From: Longilinea arvoryzae
GTDB taxonomy: Bacteria; Chloroflexota; Anaerolineae; Anaerolineales; Anaerolineaceae
Assembly: GCF_001050235.1 (NCBI RefSeq)
Contig: NZ_DF967973.1
Coordinates: 141,351-205,350, forward strand
DNA length: 64,000 bases
Reading direction: 5' to 3'
Shown here: positions 32,880 to 42,100 of the stretch, one piece after another
How positions within the stretch are numbered: position 1 is the stretch's first letter
Layout: each line of letters begins with the position of its first letter
Program-made: the position numbers and the translations under genes
The notes under the pieces: model-generated
The model's input: the letters and a program-made list of their open reading frames with translations, nothing else
Databases searched by the model: none
Told to the model about the DNA's origin: nothing

Positions 32880-33576
32880 TTCTATTTTCAGCGTGAAGGA
32901 TCATGGTGTAGCCGACTCCCCGAATGGTCAGGATGAACTCCGGGTGATCGGGGTTGTCGCCGATTTTCTGCCTCAACCTGTAGACGGCCATCTTCACCAT
33001 CTCCTTGCCGCCCTCCCAGATTTCCAAGCCCCAGGCATTTTTCAGCAACGACTGCCAGGATAATACTCTGCCGGGATGACATGCCAGGCAAACGAGGAGA
33101 GAAAATTCATTTGGCGTCAGGTGCAGGGATTCCTCGTTCATCATGGCCTTATGGGCCACCGGATCGATTTTCAGTTTTCCGACCGTAATGGTCTGCGCGT
33201 TCATCTCTCCGCAGGTTCGCCGATAAACGGCCTGGGCCCGCAAGGCCAGCTCTCGGGGACGGAACGGCTTGGTAATGTAATCGTCGGCGCCCAGTTCGAG
33301 CCCGTGAATGATATCTTCGTCCTCTTTGCGGGCTGTAAGCAGGATCACCGGGGTGAAGGTCGTTCCTCGAATGCGCTGGCAGACTTCGAAACCGCTCATC
33401 CCGGGCAGCATGACATCCAGGATGACCAGATCGGGTTTTTCCTCCTCGAACTTCTTCAGGGCTTCCCGGCCCTCGTAGGCCTGGACGACCTCGAATCCCT
33501 GGGTCTCAAGAGCATAGGCAACGATGGAAACCATCTGAATTTCGTCATCCACCACGAGCGCTCTCGGTTTTTTCAT
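32875..33576 (-). CDS. OmpR/PhoB-family response regulator
   Basis: A 233-residue protein with a receiver domain (acidic pocket VVDDE, phospho-acceptor D54 in VILDVMLPGM, switch Thr in LLTARKED, Lys in YITKPFRPREL) and a C-terminal winged helix (LHLTPNEFSLLVCLACHPGR, ending VGYTMI). It is activated by the kinase gene just upstream, which it overlaps by 32 bases. The following gene is the iron-type receptor lipoprotein, and a candidate binding box lies between them. The start at 33576 follows GAGAGGAAA. Confidence 0.94.
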   Translation of the reverse strand: MKKPRALVVDDEIQMVSIVAYALETQGFEVVQAYEGREALKKFEEEKPDLVILDVMLPGMSGFEVCQRIRGTTFTPVILLTARKEDEDIIHGLELGADDYITKPFRPRELALRAQAVYRRTCGEMNAQTITVGKLKIDPVAHKAMMNEESLHLTPNEFSLLVCLACHPGRVLSWQSLLKNAWGLEIWEGGKEMVKMAVYRLRQKIGDNPDHPEFILTIRGVGYTMILHAENRM

Positions 33577-34552
33577 TTTCCTCTCTCCAATAGGGCAGAC
33601 TGAAAAGCACGGTCGTACCCCGGCCAAGACTGGTGTCGATCATGATCTTGCCGCCATGCAGCTCGATGATCTGCTTTGTGATCACCAGGCCCAATCCGGT
33701 CCCATCCCCCAACGGCTTGCCGCTGGAGAATTTCTTGAATAGATTGCGCCGGTCCTCAGACGACATGCCCACGCCGTCATCATTGATCGTCACCACAGCA
33801 CTGCTGTCGTTCCGCGATAACGAAATGTAGATATGCCCATTCACCGAGGTATGCCGGCTGGCATTCAGGATCAGATTGTTCAACGCCTGCAAAATCAGGC
33901 GGCCATCGGCATAGATCCAGAGGCCGACCTGAGGAAAATTGGTGACGAAGTGTTGCCGCCTTTTTTCGGTCAGGAACCGGGATTGTTCCACCGCCAGCCG
34001 GACGATGCTTTTCAAATCCACCCGTTGAACGTGCAGCTTGAAGAGGCCGGCCTGAATCTTGGCCTGGATCAGCAAATCTTCCGAAAACGAGATGAGATGC
34101 TCGCAATTATGGCTGATGGTATTGAGAAAAACGGTTTGCTGCCCGGTCAAAGGGCCGGGGTTGCCCTCGATCAGGAGCTCGACCGAACCCTTGATCAACG
34201 ATAGCGGGGTGCGGATTTCATGCCCGAGCATGGCGATCTGATCGGCCCGCGCATCGATCAATTTCTTCAGGCGCTGGACTTCCGCCTGATGGTTCCGGTA
34301 GCGCTGATACAGAAAAAAGCCGATCGCCAGCGAAAGTATGAAAGCCAGGTTCAAAAGGACCCCGGCGGTGGTCGGGTCGAAAAAGAAAAATGCCAGTCCA
34401 CCCAGTCCCCACAGCAAGGCAAGGCCAAGTTGACAGATGAATATCTTGATCTGGCGGCAGCCGTGTGCAAAAAGCCAGACGATGCCGACCAGCGGGGACA
34501 GGAAACCGATTGCGAAGGAAAGGATCGCAATGATATTTTTTAGCACATCCAA
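33545..34552 (-). CDS. Membrane sensor histidine kinase
   Basis: A 335-residue kinase with three or so N-terminal membrane helices (about 5-29, 37-57 and 62-82), no clear extracellular sensing domain, then the H-box LGHEIRTPLSLIKGS (H111), N-box LNNLILNASRHT, G1 box NDDGVGMS and G2 box GDGTGLGLVITKQI. The lack of a large sensor domain suggests sensing in or near the membrane, perhaps through a partner such as the neighbouring transporter. The first codon appears to be TTG at 34552 and no good ribosome site is seen, so the start is uncertain. Confidence 0.93.
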   Translation of the reverse strand: MDVLKNIIAILSFAIGFLSPLVGIVWLFAHGCRQIKIFICQLGLALLWGLGGLAFFFFDPTTAGVLLNLAFILSLAIGFFLYQRYRNHQAEVQRLKKLIDARADQIAMLGHEIRTPLSLIKGSVELLIEGNPGPLTGQQTVFLNTISHNCEHLISFSEDLLIQAKIQAGLFKLHVQRVDLKSIVRLAVEQSRFLTEKRRQHFVTNFPQVGLWIYADGRLILQALNNLILNASRHTSVNGHIYISLSRNDSSAVVTINDDGVGMSSEDRRNLFKKFSSGKPLGDGTGLGLVITKQIIELHGGKIMIDTSLGRGTTVLFSLPYWREENEKTESARGG

Positions 34553-34673
34553 TTCTATATTAAAAAGAATATTCCAGCCACCGGACCGTCGGGGGACAAT
34601 CTTGCTGACCGGGCGATGGTACTAAACCCCTGCCTGAATGAATGGCCGTGCGCCAATGGCCACCCACGAACCG

Positions 34674-35210
34674 CTAACCGCCAACCGCTTTTTCCAGTTC
34701 CAGCAGACGCTGCTTTCGCCACAGCCCGCCGCCGTAGCCGATCAGGGAGCCGTCCGAGCCGATCAGGCGGTGGCACGGCACCAGGATCGCAATCGGGTTG
34801 TCGGCGTTGGCCTTGCCCACCGCGCGCACCGCACTGGCATGTCCCAACTCCTCCGCAAGCTGGCGGTAGGAACGCGTCTCGCCGTAGGGAATGGCCCGCA
34901 GGCCCGCCCAGACTCGCTGTTGAAACGGCGTGCCTGCCGTCGCCAGCGGCAGGTCGAACTGCCGGCGCTGCCCGGCGAAGTATTCGTCCAGTTGGGTCTG
35001 CAAGCGCTCGAGCAGTGGGCTCTCCCCCGGCCCGGCCGCCGCTCCCAGGCGTTTTTCAAGGCGGCGCAATTCGGGCCCGGCGCGCCCGCTGTCCGCGAAT
35101 TCCAGCAGACAGATGCCCTGCTGCGCGGCGCCGGCCAGCATCTCGCCCAACGGCGTGCGCATGGACAGGGTGAGGATGGTGGATTGGGTTGGCATTGGAT
35201 ACGGTTCCAT
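34674..35210 (-). CDS. ogt: Methylated-DNA--protein-cysteine S-methyltransferase
   Basis: A 178-residue DNA repair protein that moves methyl groups from O6-methylguanine to its own cysteine. The active-site motif is ILVPCHRLIGSDGSLIGYGG, preceded by the helix-turn-helix segment GTPFQQRVWAGLRAIPYGET RSY. The N-terminal domain (about 1-85) is of the short Ogt type. Start at 35210 is chosen because GGAG lies 9 bases upstream; the longer frame upstream has no family similarity. It appears to be a single-gene unit. Confidence 0.95.
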   Translation of the reverse strand: MEPYPMPTQSTILTLSMRTPLGEMLAGAAQQGICLLEFADSGRAGPELRRLEKRLGAAAGPGESPLLERLQTQLDEYFAGQRRQFDLPLATAGTPFQQRVWAGLRAIPYGETRSYRQLAEELGHASAVRAVGKANADNPIAILVPCHRLIGSDGSLIGYGGGLWRKQRLLELEKAVGG

Positions 35211-35450
35211 TCGATCGTTCTCCTGATTGTAGCACGACTGGTAGCCTGAATTTCCTGTTGTCACATGGCTATGCGCAATCCAAAGCGGGCGGTCCGCTTT
35301 CCCACCCGTTATAATGCGACCCACCGCCCCAGTCCTGCTCCGGACGGCTCGAATTTCATCCGAAAACCCAAAAATCTGAAACCAAATTCCGCGCAATCCG
35401 TATTATTCATGTAAGATATTAACATCCGAAATTTTAGAAAAGGGTTTCGT

Positions 35451-35891
35451 ATGGATCCTAAAATTCAAGACTTTCTCCAGGCCAAACACCTGGCCGTGGT
35501 CGGCGTGTCGCGTTCCCCCCAGAAATTCGGCACGGCCGTCTACACCGAACTCAAGGCACGCGGTTTCGACGTCTACGGCGTCAACCCCAACATGGACACC
35601 ATCAACGGCGACCCGTGCTACAAATCGCTCACCGAGCTGGCCGGCAGGATCGACGGCGCGGTGATCTGCCTGCATCCCCAGCAGGCCGCCGCGGTGATCC
35701 GCGAAGCGGCGGCTGCCGGCATCACCCGCATCTGGGTGCAGCAGGGCGCCCAGTCGCTCGAGACCGCCAAGGCCGCCCGCGAAGCCGGCGTCACGCCCAT
35801 CGAGGGCAAGTGCATTCTGATGTACGCCGGCCAGGTCAATTCGGTGCATGCCTTCCATCGATTCTTCGCCCGGGTATTCGGGCAATATTGA
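35451..35891 (+). CDS. CoA-binding domain protein (YccU-like)
   Basis: A 146-residue protein consisting of one Rossmann-type CoA-binding domain: HLAVVGVSRSPQKFGTAVYT, FDVYGVNPNMDTINGDPCY, DGAVICLHPQQAAAVIREAA and RIWVQQGAQSLETAKAAREA. The C-terminal GKCILMY segment matches the YccU-type family. It is thought to bind CoA or acyl-CoA. Function in the cell is unclear. No operon partner; a dispersed repeat follows. Confidence 0.88.
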   Translation: MDPKIQDFLQAKHLAVVGVSRSPQKFGTAVYTELKARGFDVYGVNPNMDTINGDPCYKSLTELAGRIDGAVICLHPQQAAAVIREAAAAGITRIWVQQGAQSLETAKAAREAGVTPIEGKCILMYAGQVNSVHAFHRFFARVFGQY

Positions 35892-35911
35892 GGCTCAGAC
35901 AGGGATTAAGA

Positions 35912-36116
35912 TAGCCACAGTACCCCAGGGGTGCAGGCGACCACAGAGATCACAGAGGAAACAGAGATTTTTGAGACCTGAAGGATGGGTTACGGGGCAG
36001 GCAGCGCCGTTGACCGATTTCAGTGCCGTTGCCCATCCACCCATCCTACGTGTTTTTTCTCTCATCCTTCCTACTTTTCTTCTCCGTGTTCTCCGTGTCT
36101 CCGTGGTGATCCTCTT
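35912..36116. repeat. Composite dispersed repeat with inner GGATGGGT hairpin
   Basis: The left end (AGCCACAGTACCCCAGGGGT GCAGGC, then CACAGAGATCACAGAGG) matches that of the element at 25156. AGGATGGGT (near 35982) and ACCCATCCT (near 36040) form an inner inverted pair. The right end is CTCCGTGTTCTCCGTGTCTC CGTGGTG, ending about 14 bases before the flavodoxin start. Confidence 0.6.
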
Positions 36117-36129
36117 CCAGGTGTAAACA

Positions 36130-36714
36130 ATGAGTAAGATATTAATCACCTACTCCACCAATTCCGGCTCGACCGCTGAAGTGGCCGCTGCCATTGCCGC
36201 CGAACTAAACCAGGCCGGCCACACCGCCGAAGTCAAGCCCATCGCCCAGGCCGCCGACCTGAGCGCCTACGACGCGGTCGTCATCGGCGCGCCCATGATC
36301 TTCGGCTGGCAGGCCGCTGCCCGCAGCTTCCTCAAACGCCACGCCGCCGAACTCGCCCCGAAGAAGGTGGCCCTGTTTGCCTGCGCCATGCGCCTGACCC
36401 GCGTGCCTGCAGAGCCCCTGCCCGCCGTCCCGCTCATGCTCGACCCCAACCTGGTCTCCGAACCGCTCAAACCCGGCTCGCTGACCCTCAAGGAGCGCTT
36501 CACCAGCCTGGGCTACTACCTCAAACCCATGCTGGCCGCCGCCCCGAGCGTCAGGCCGCTCAGCGTGGCCTTCTTCAACGGCCAACTGGATATGCGCCGG
36601 CTCAAATGGTGGCAGGCGGCCTTCGTCATGATCGTCGTCCAGGCCGTCCCCGGCGATTACCGCGATTGGGAGTATATCCGCGCCTGGGCGAAGGCGGTGG
36701 GAGAGAGGTTGTAG
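36130..36714 (+). CDS. Flavodoxin-domain protein, HemG-like
   Basis: A 194-residue protein with an N-terminal FMN-binding flavodoxin loop (ILITYSTNSGSTAEVAAAIA) followed by DAVVIGAPMIFGWQAAARSF and a C-terminal region FFNGQLDMRRLKWWQAAFVM with DYRDWEYIRAWAKAV. Length and the DYRDWEYIRAW end resemble protoporphyrinogen oxidase HemG and related menaquinone-dependent flavodoxins. The role here is not proven. A dispersed repeat ends just before the start codon; the ribosome site (AGGTG) is weak. Confidence 0.85.
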   Translation: MSKILITYSTNSGSTAEVAAAIAAELNQAGHTAEVKPIAQAADLSAYDAVVIGAPMIFGWQAAARSFLKRHAAELAPKKVALFACAMRLTRVPAEPLPAVPLMLDPNLVSEPLKPGSLTLKERFTSLGYYLKPMLAAAPSVRPLSVAFFNGQLDMRRLKWWQAAFVMIVVQAVPGDYRDWEYIRAWAKAVGERL

Positions 36715-36819
36715 ATCGAAACGGTAGTAACGACGTCCGTCGTTCTCCCAGCTTGCGCCCGCCTGCCCGGCTTTTGGGTATGCGCGTCTTCTCCCCCGCG
36801 TCTCCGACCGTTTGTTGGC

Positions 36820-37060
36820 TGTGCTGGTCCTCGAAACACTTGGGTTGGCGTTGGAGCAGGAGGCTCGACCGTCGGAGTAGGCCCGGGGGTGGGCGAAGGT
36901 TCTGCCACCGGCATGTTCGCCACCCGCATGGCAATTCGCTGCCCAGCGACGTTGTGATCCATACGCCAGGTGTTTGACAATTGCTTGGGCAAAATGGGAT
37001 GGGTTAGGTAATAGCCAGAATTAACAACGAATTGCTGCCCTGCGTCTCCACGCCGATCTG
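36820..37060 (-). pseudogene. RHS protein fragment
   Basis: On the minus strand this reads YYLTHPILPKQLSNTWRM, then GQRIAMRVANMPVAEPSPTP and GPTPTVEPPAPTPTQ. It matches the large RHS protein (FYLTHPIIPNQESITWRM, then AQRVAMRVAEMPIAEPQPTP) along one short segment and is unrelated on both sides. It is a displaced scrap of an RHS gene, the third RHS copy in this locus. Confidence 0.85.
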
Positions 37061-37145
37061 GATTACGGGGAGGGAAGAATTGAGAGCGAGAGATTTGGTC
37101 GGAAAAATGCGCTCATCGAATAACCGATGCATATTCATTTTATTG

Positions 37146-37721
37146 TTATGACACATAATTAAATAACCGCACGACAAAGAAATCACCAATGGTTTCGATT
37201 TTGTCAGCACCTAATAATGCCCTTTTCAATAAGAAATCAGATGCTGTTTGGAAATCATCGAAAAGTTTGTTTTTATTTAAACTGTTTTTCCATTTTTGCA
37301 AATCACCTAATGTTCTTACAAGCAAATCCTGATGGATCGCGGAGTAAAAATCACCAGAAACACAAGACACATCATAGCCAAGAAATTCCCATTGAGTTTT
37401 CGGCGGTACACTCACAAATGGCATAGGCAAAATCGTTTCAATCCGCAGTAAACGAACCAAAAGCATTTTTGATCTACAGTATTCCCAGTATTTTAGAGTA
37501 GCTTCCCAATTGGTAGTGACTTCAGCATAAATTGTTTCTCCTGACTTCAAATAATGATCGATTCCCAGTGACTCCTCTAGTAGGGGGTCTTCAACTGAAG
37601 GAAGACTTTTTAATGGCCAAACAATTCCATAAATTCCTCTATATTTGACATCAAGAACTCCTTGATCATCTTCTACGACGATAAATCCATTTACTGTTAG
37701 CGAAGGGAAATTTGTATTCAT
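37146..37721 (-). CDS. Probable immunity protein for the orphan RHS tip
   Basis: A 191-residue soluble protein with no recognised domain and low GC content unlike the rest of the window. It starts 18 bases after the orphan toxin tip on the same strand and has its own good ribosome site (AAGGAG, 5 bases before ATG). Position right after a toxin end is the hallmark of polymorphic-toxin immunity genes, so that role is inferred from context only. It would bind and neutralise the toxic C-terminus of the preceding gene. Confidence 0.65.
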   Translation of the reverse strand: MNTNFPSLTVNGFIVVEDDQGVLDVKYRGIYGIVWPLKSLPSVEDPLLEESLGIDHYLKSGETIYAEVTTNWEATLKYWEYCRSKMLLVRLLRIETILPMPFVSVPPKTQWEFLGYDVSCVSGDFYSAIHQDLLVRTLGDLQKWKNSLNKNKLFDDFQTASDFLLKRALLGADKIETIGDFFVVRLFNYVS

Positions 37722-37739
37722 ATTTCTCCTTTCAAATGT

Positions 37740-38708
37740 CTATTTTGGTACATATCCATTGTGTACTGGAATATGGCGCCCGTTGATATGGATATGAGGA
37801 ATAGGTTCCCCCGTATTTAATGGATCCCAATGTCCACCTTCGATATGGCTCTTATCTGTGTCTACCGATAATCCTGCTTCATTTGCAAGTTCAGACAATG
37901 CATCTGCTTCTTCAGTGGTCAGGGGAGGTTTTCCTCGCCTTGGCCGGTTCGCTGCTTCAGATGCCCAATTATCTACAGTTTGCTGCTCATCGGTTAATCT
38001 CTTGCTTGTTTCCGCAAATAGTAAGTTTATCCCATTTGTTACTTGAGCAGAGAAAGATTCGATTACTGGAGCTAATCCCTCTGCAAAAGCCTCTGGTCCA
38101 CCTGAAGCATAATAAACAACGGCTACTACCGCAACGGCTCCAATTGCTACCCAACCCGCAGGACTGATTAATGCCAATGCGGCAAGGATTGCAAAGTGCC
38201 CGGTTGGATCGACATAACGAATTGGATTATTGAGGGAATAGGCATAGCGGTCGAATGCTAGCGGATTGTTGGGAACGCTGGGCATTCTTCCATTTTGATT
38301 TTCTAAAAGGTATTTGTTCTCTCGATTTAACTGCTCCAAGAATTGGTTTTCGTGGAAAGCAACCGTCAGGGCAGAATTATTAGCGTTTGCCAAATACCCA
38401 ACTGCATTGGGATTGTCTCCTTCTCCTATGTTTGGGACAATGGAATCAGGAGATATAAATCGTCCTAGCGACGGATCGTACCAGCGCGTATTGTAGAAAT
38501 ACAGGCCAGCACCGGCTTCTTCTATTTGACCGGTGTATCGCCGTTCAGTTGGGGTTATGCCCGAGTTATCCCGAGTCTTCCCCCAGGCGTCGTAGCGAAT
38601 TTCTGACTTGACACTACCGTCCACATTCAAAGTGACCGTGGTGCTGCCCAGGTGATCGCTGAGCAGGTAGTAGACTTCACCAATCGGTGCAACGACCGCC
38701 AAGGTCAT
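37740..38708 (-). CDS. Orphan RHS C-terminal tip with a distinct toxin end
   Basis: A 322-residue frame. Residues 3-95 almost duplicate the end of the RHS core in the large gene (GEVYYLLSDHLGSTTVTLNV; LYFYNTRWYDPSLGRFISPD), then it diverges. After YVDPTGHFAILAAL comes a hydrophobic stretch (AGWVAIGAVAVVAVVYYASG) and an unrelated C-terminus with the His-rich end HIEGGHWDPLNTGEPIPHIH INGRHIPV, likely a nuclease-type toxin domain. No ribosome site precedes its ATG, so it is probably a silent tip cassette that can replace the tip of the full-length gene by recombination. Confidence 0.85.
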   Translation of the reverse strand: MTLAVVAPIGEVYYLLSDHLGSTTVTLNVDGSVKSEIRYDAWGKTRDNSGITPTERRYTGQIEEAGAGLYFYNTRWYDPSLGRFISPDSIVPNIGEGDNPNAVGYLANANNSALTVAFHENQFLEQLNRENKYLLENQNGRMPSVPNNPLAFDRYAYSLNNPIRYVDPTGHFAILAALALISPAGWVAIGAVAVVAVVYYASGGPEAFAEGLAPVIESFSAQVTNGINLLFAETSKRLTDEQQTVDNWASEAANRPRRGKPPLTTEEADALSELANEAGLSVDTDKSHIEGGHWDPLNTGEPIPHIHINGRHIPVHNGYVPK

Positions 38709-38842
38709 TTACTACAGCGCGGCCGCTGAAAATCAACTGCGCGATGAAATAGAATGTTATGGTTTACAAGTGAAATATTTGATTTCCTGCGACACTTCCT
38801 AACTAACTAAGCCACTCATAGCATTTTTTGTCGATCATACAA

Positions 38843-39169
38843 TTATCCATCGAGTGGTGCTAATTCAATCGCACCAATACCTATATACTTTAAATTAGTA
38901 AAATATTTATCCTTATCGAAAGGACGTTTGTTATCAATTGGTACAGCAATATCTACAATTAACTTTTTTCCATGTACGATATCGTCTACACCGAAATTTT
39001 CATAGCGTGGCGATACAACAAAAACCTCGGCCGATTGAGGTCCAACAATGAGGAGATAAGGAGAGTCATCCTCACCAGTAAATAATTGGGTAACTTTTCC
39101 ATTTATTACTCTATATGAATCCCAAGGCTCATCGATTGTTAAAACAATTCTAGCCCCTATTATTTCCAT
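38843..39169 (-). CDS. Probable immunity protein for the full-length RHS toxin
   Basis: A 108-residue soluble beta-rich protein with no recognised family, AT-rich compared with its surroundings. It begins 10 bases after the stop codon of the giant RHS gene on the same strand and has a strong ribosome site (AGGAGAGAG). Its size and position fit a dedicated immunity protein to the RHS C-terminal toxin. The assignment is contextual. Confidence 0.65.
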   Translation of the reverse strand: MEIIGARIVLTIDEPWDSYRVINGKVTQLFTGEDDSPYLLIVGPQSAEVFVVSPRYENFGVDDIVHGKKLIVDIAVPIDNKRPFDKDKYFTNLKYIGIGAIELAPLDG

Positions 39170-39179
39170 AATCTCTCTC

Positions 39180-42100
39180 CTATTGCAGCTTCAATATTGA
39201 TTTTATCAAAACTTGGACTGGATCACTACTCCAATACTCAATTCCTTTTCCATTTTGTCCATATTTAGGCCTAACAACACTGGGTCCAGTAATGTTTGGA
39301 GAATTTGTTATTGAAAAATCGATCTTGATTTCTGGGGGAGCATATAACGAAAGCTTTTCTTGCGCTTCTATTGCTGAAAAATAATTATCCGTAGTAAAGT
39401 ATGTGTCTCCCGGACGAGCGCCACGAAGATAACCTGTCTCATTTATAGCTTCTAGTTCGGCCTCTGAACAGTATCGACAATATGAATTTTCCCGATTATC
39501 TTGTGGGGACTGAGTGTTACCTGTACTTGACGCATTTGCTACACTCGAGAATTCTAAGGCCGCCTGACCCAAGGTTAGCCACCCATACGCCTGAAGAGCG
39601 GAATTATCCAACGCCTGTTGTGAAGCTATAGGATCGTTTATCAGCACAGGATCTGGATCACTGGGACCAACAAAAGACAATATCGCGCCTGATATTGCGA
39701 TACTTGTAATGATGGCAGCATTATCCGCAATAAAAGCGGCAGCCATGAGGCAGAGGGGTAATAATGGCCCAATGCAATGCCCGGAAGAATCGGAATAACG
39801 AATGGAATTATTATTCGAATAGGCGTATCGATCCCAGGCTAGAGTACCCTGGATGGCTTCGGGAACGATGCTATCAGGTTGAATGAATCGCCCCAATGAA
39901 TCGTCGTACCAGCGCGTATTGTAGAAATACAGGCCAGCACCGGCTTCTTCTATTTGACCGGTGTATCGCCGTTCAGTCGGGGTCGTGCCCGAGTTATCGC
40001 GGGTCTTTCCCCAGGCATCGTAACGTATCTCCGATTTGACACTGCCGTCCACATTCAAAGTGATCGTCGTGCTTCCCAGGTGATCGCTGAGCAGGAAGTA
40101 CACTTCACCAATCGGTGCAATGACCGCCGCAGGCGCTTTCGAAGCAGCCGCGTAAACCGGTTGTGCTTCAAAGAGATCTTTCAAGAACGCCACGAAGCGG
40201 GTAAAGATATTTTCCTGATGCGCAGATTGGGTCGGCGCGGGATAAGGCTCGACCGTCGGAGTAGGCCCAGGGGTGGGCGTGGGTTGTGGTTCAGCGATGG
40301 GCATCTCCGCCACGCGCATGGCTACTCTTTGCGCACCAGCGTAATAATACATGCGCCAGGTGATCGATTCCTGATTGGGTATTATCGGGTGCGTCAGATA
40401 GAATCCCGGGCCAACCTGCGGCGCAACACTGCCCGTCCCTTCGCCGTTCAGGATCATGGGCAGGTAAAGCTTATTGGGCAGTTCCCCTTGAACCAGGTCG
40501 GGCACGAACACGGGGTAAGTTGTCTCTGTACCCAGTTCGGCTTCGAAGTAGTTGCCGATGTAAACCGTAGTGATGCCATCCTCGACTGCGATCACGCGGT
40601 TTCCATCGCCGTCGTACACATAGCGGGCGTTCGAGCCATTACCGGTGATGTTCGTCAGGCGATTCTCCTTATCGTAGGTAAGGCCGTAAGATTCTCCCGA
40701 CACGCTGCGGGTAAACATATTGCCGTTATTATCGTAGGTGTAGGAGTTCCCGTTGGTCGTCGCGGCCACGGCATGGACGTGATCCGGGTCGTAACTGTAA
40801 ATGATCGAGTTCCGGGATGCGATGTTCCCGGTGACGGCGTCGTATGCCGGGTCCTCGCTGTACGGGCCGCCGGCCGTGTCGAGCCGGTTGAGGGAATCGT
40901 AGGTAAAATTCAGCGTTTCGTTCGCGACCGCGTCGGTGATCGACTTGATATTTCCGTTATCGTCATACGTGTAGGATAAATTCTGGTAGGTCTGCGCGCC
41001 CGTGGTGGTGAGGTTGCTCAGACGTCCGCCTTGGATTGTCCACAGGTTGAACGTATAGCTCTGCGCGACGCCGTTGCCCAGTTCGCGGCGGACAACGCGG
41101 CCGCTCTCGTCGTATTGGATGCCCGAAACGTAATCATGATAATCGTAAGTGCTGTCCTGGATCGATGACACCCGCTCCAGTAAGCCGTTGGCGTTGTAGG
41201 CAAAGGTGACGGCCTCCTGGTTGGGATAGACCATCTGGTGGACGCTGTCGTTCGAATAGTACGTCCAGTAGGTGTTGTACTCGCCCAGGTCGTTCACGCC
41301 GTCCAGGACGTGTTTGCTCTCATGAATCACCCGCCCGCGCGCGTCGTACTCCCAGGCCGTGCTGCCCGAAGCATCCGTCATGCCGGTGCGCTGCCCGACG
41401 CCCAGGCTGGTTTCGCTGCTCTGGTCGTAAGAATAGGTTGCCAGGGGATAGGCAACAGGTTCTTCTTCATCCGTATAGGTCCCTTTTACCAACAACCGGT
41501 TGAGGGAATCATATTCCATCCAGATCTTATGGCCTTCGGCATCCGTCTGCGAAGCCAGGTTGCCCAGGGCGTCGTAGGAATAGCTCCAGTAGCCCATATC
41601 CGGGTCGGTCATGGATGTTTTGCGCCCGGCCAGGTCCAGGGTCAGCGTGGTCGTGGCAAAAACGGCGTCGGTGTTCCGGTTGACCTGATCAACTTCCTTC
41701 AGGCGGTCCAACTCGTCGTAGCGGTAAACGATGAATGGGCCATCCGGCGCGCTCACCTGAACCGTCCGCCCGCGGCTGTCGGTGTAGGTGTGGGTGACAT
41801 GGCCGAGCGCGTCCATGGTTAGCGTATCCAGCACGCGCTGGGGCGCGCCTAGGATGGAAAAATCCTGAATGGCATACGCGTTTTGGGTGGAAGCGCCATC
41901 GGGTTGGGCCATCAGGAGGGTTCTGCCCAGGATGTCGGCCTGCACCGTGGTCCAATCGTTGGCGGTGTGGCTCAGCGCCTGCCATCCCGCGCCCTGCGGA
42001 ACCGCTTTCGAAACGGCCGTACGGGTGAAGGAGCCGTTCCCGTTGTCTCCGTACTCGTGATCGATCACGATATCGCACACATCCGGCAAAAGGTCTGCGT

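Noticed and set aside
35912..36116. Riboswitch or leader upstream of the flavodoxin gene
   Set aside because: The hairpins there belong to a dispersed repeat also found at 25156, so a gene-specific leader is unlikely.
39954..40979. 341-codon plus-strand frame inside the RHS gene
   Set aside because: Antisense of YD repeats, Arg/Val-rich with no family.
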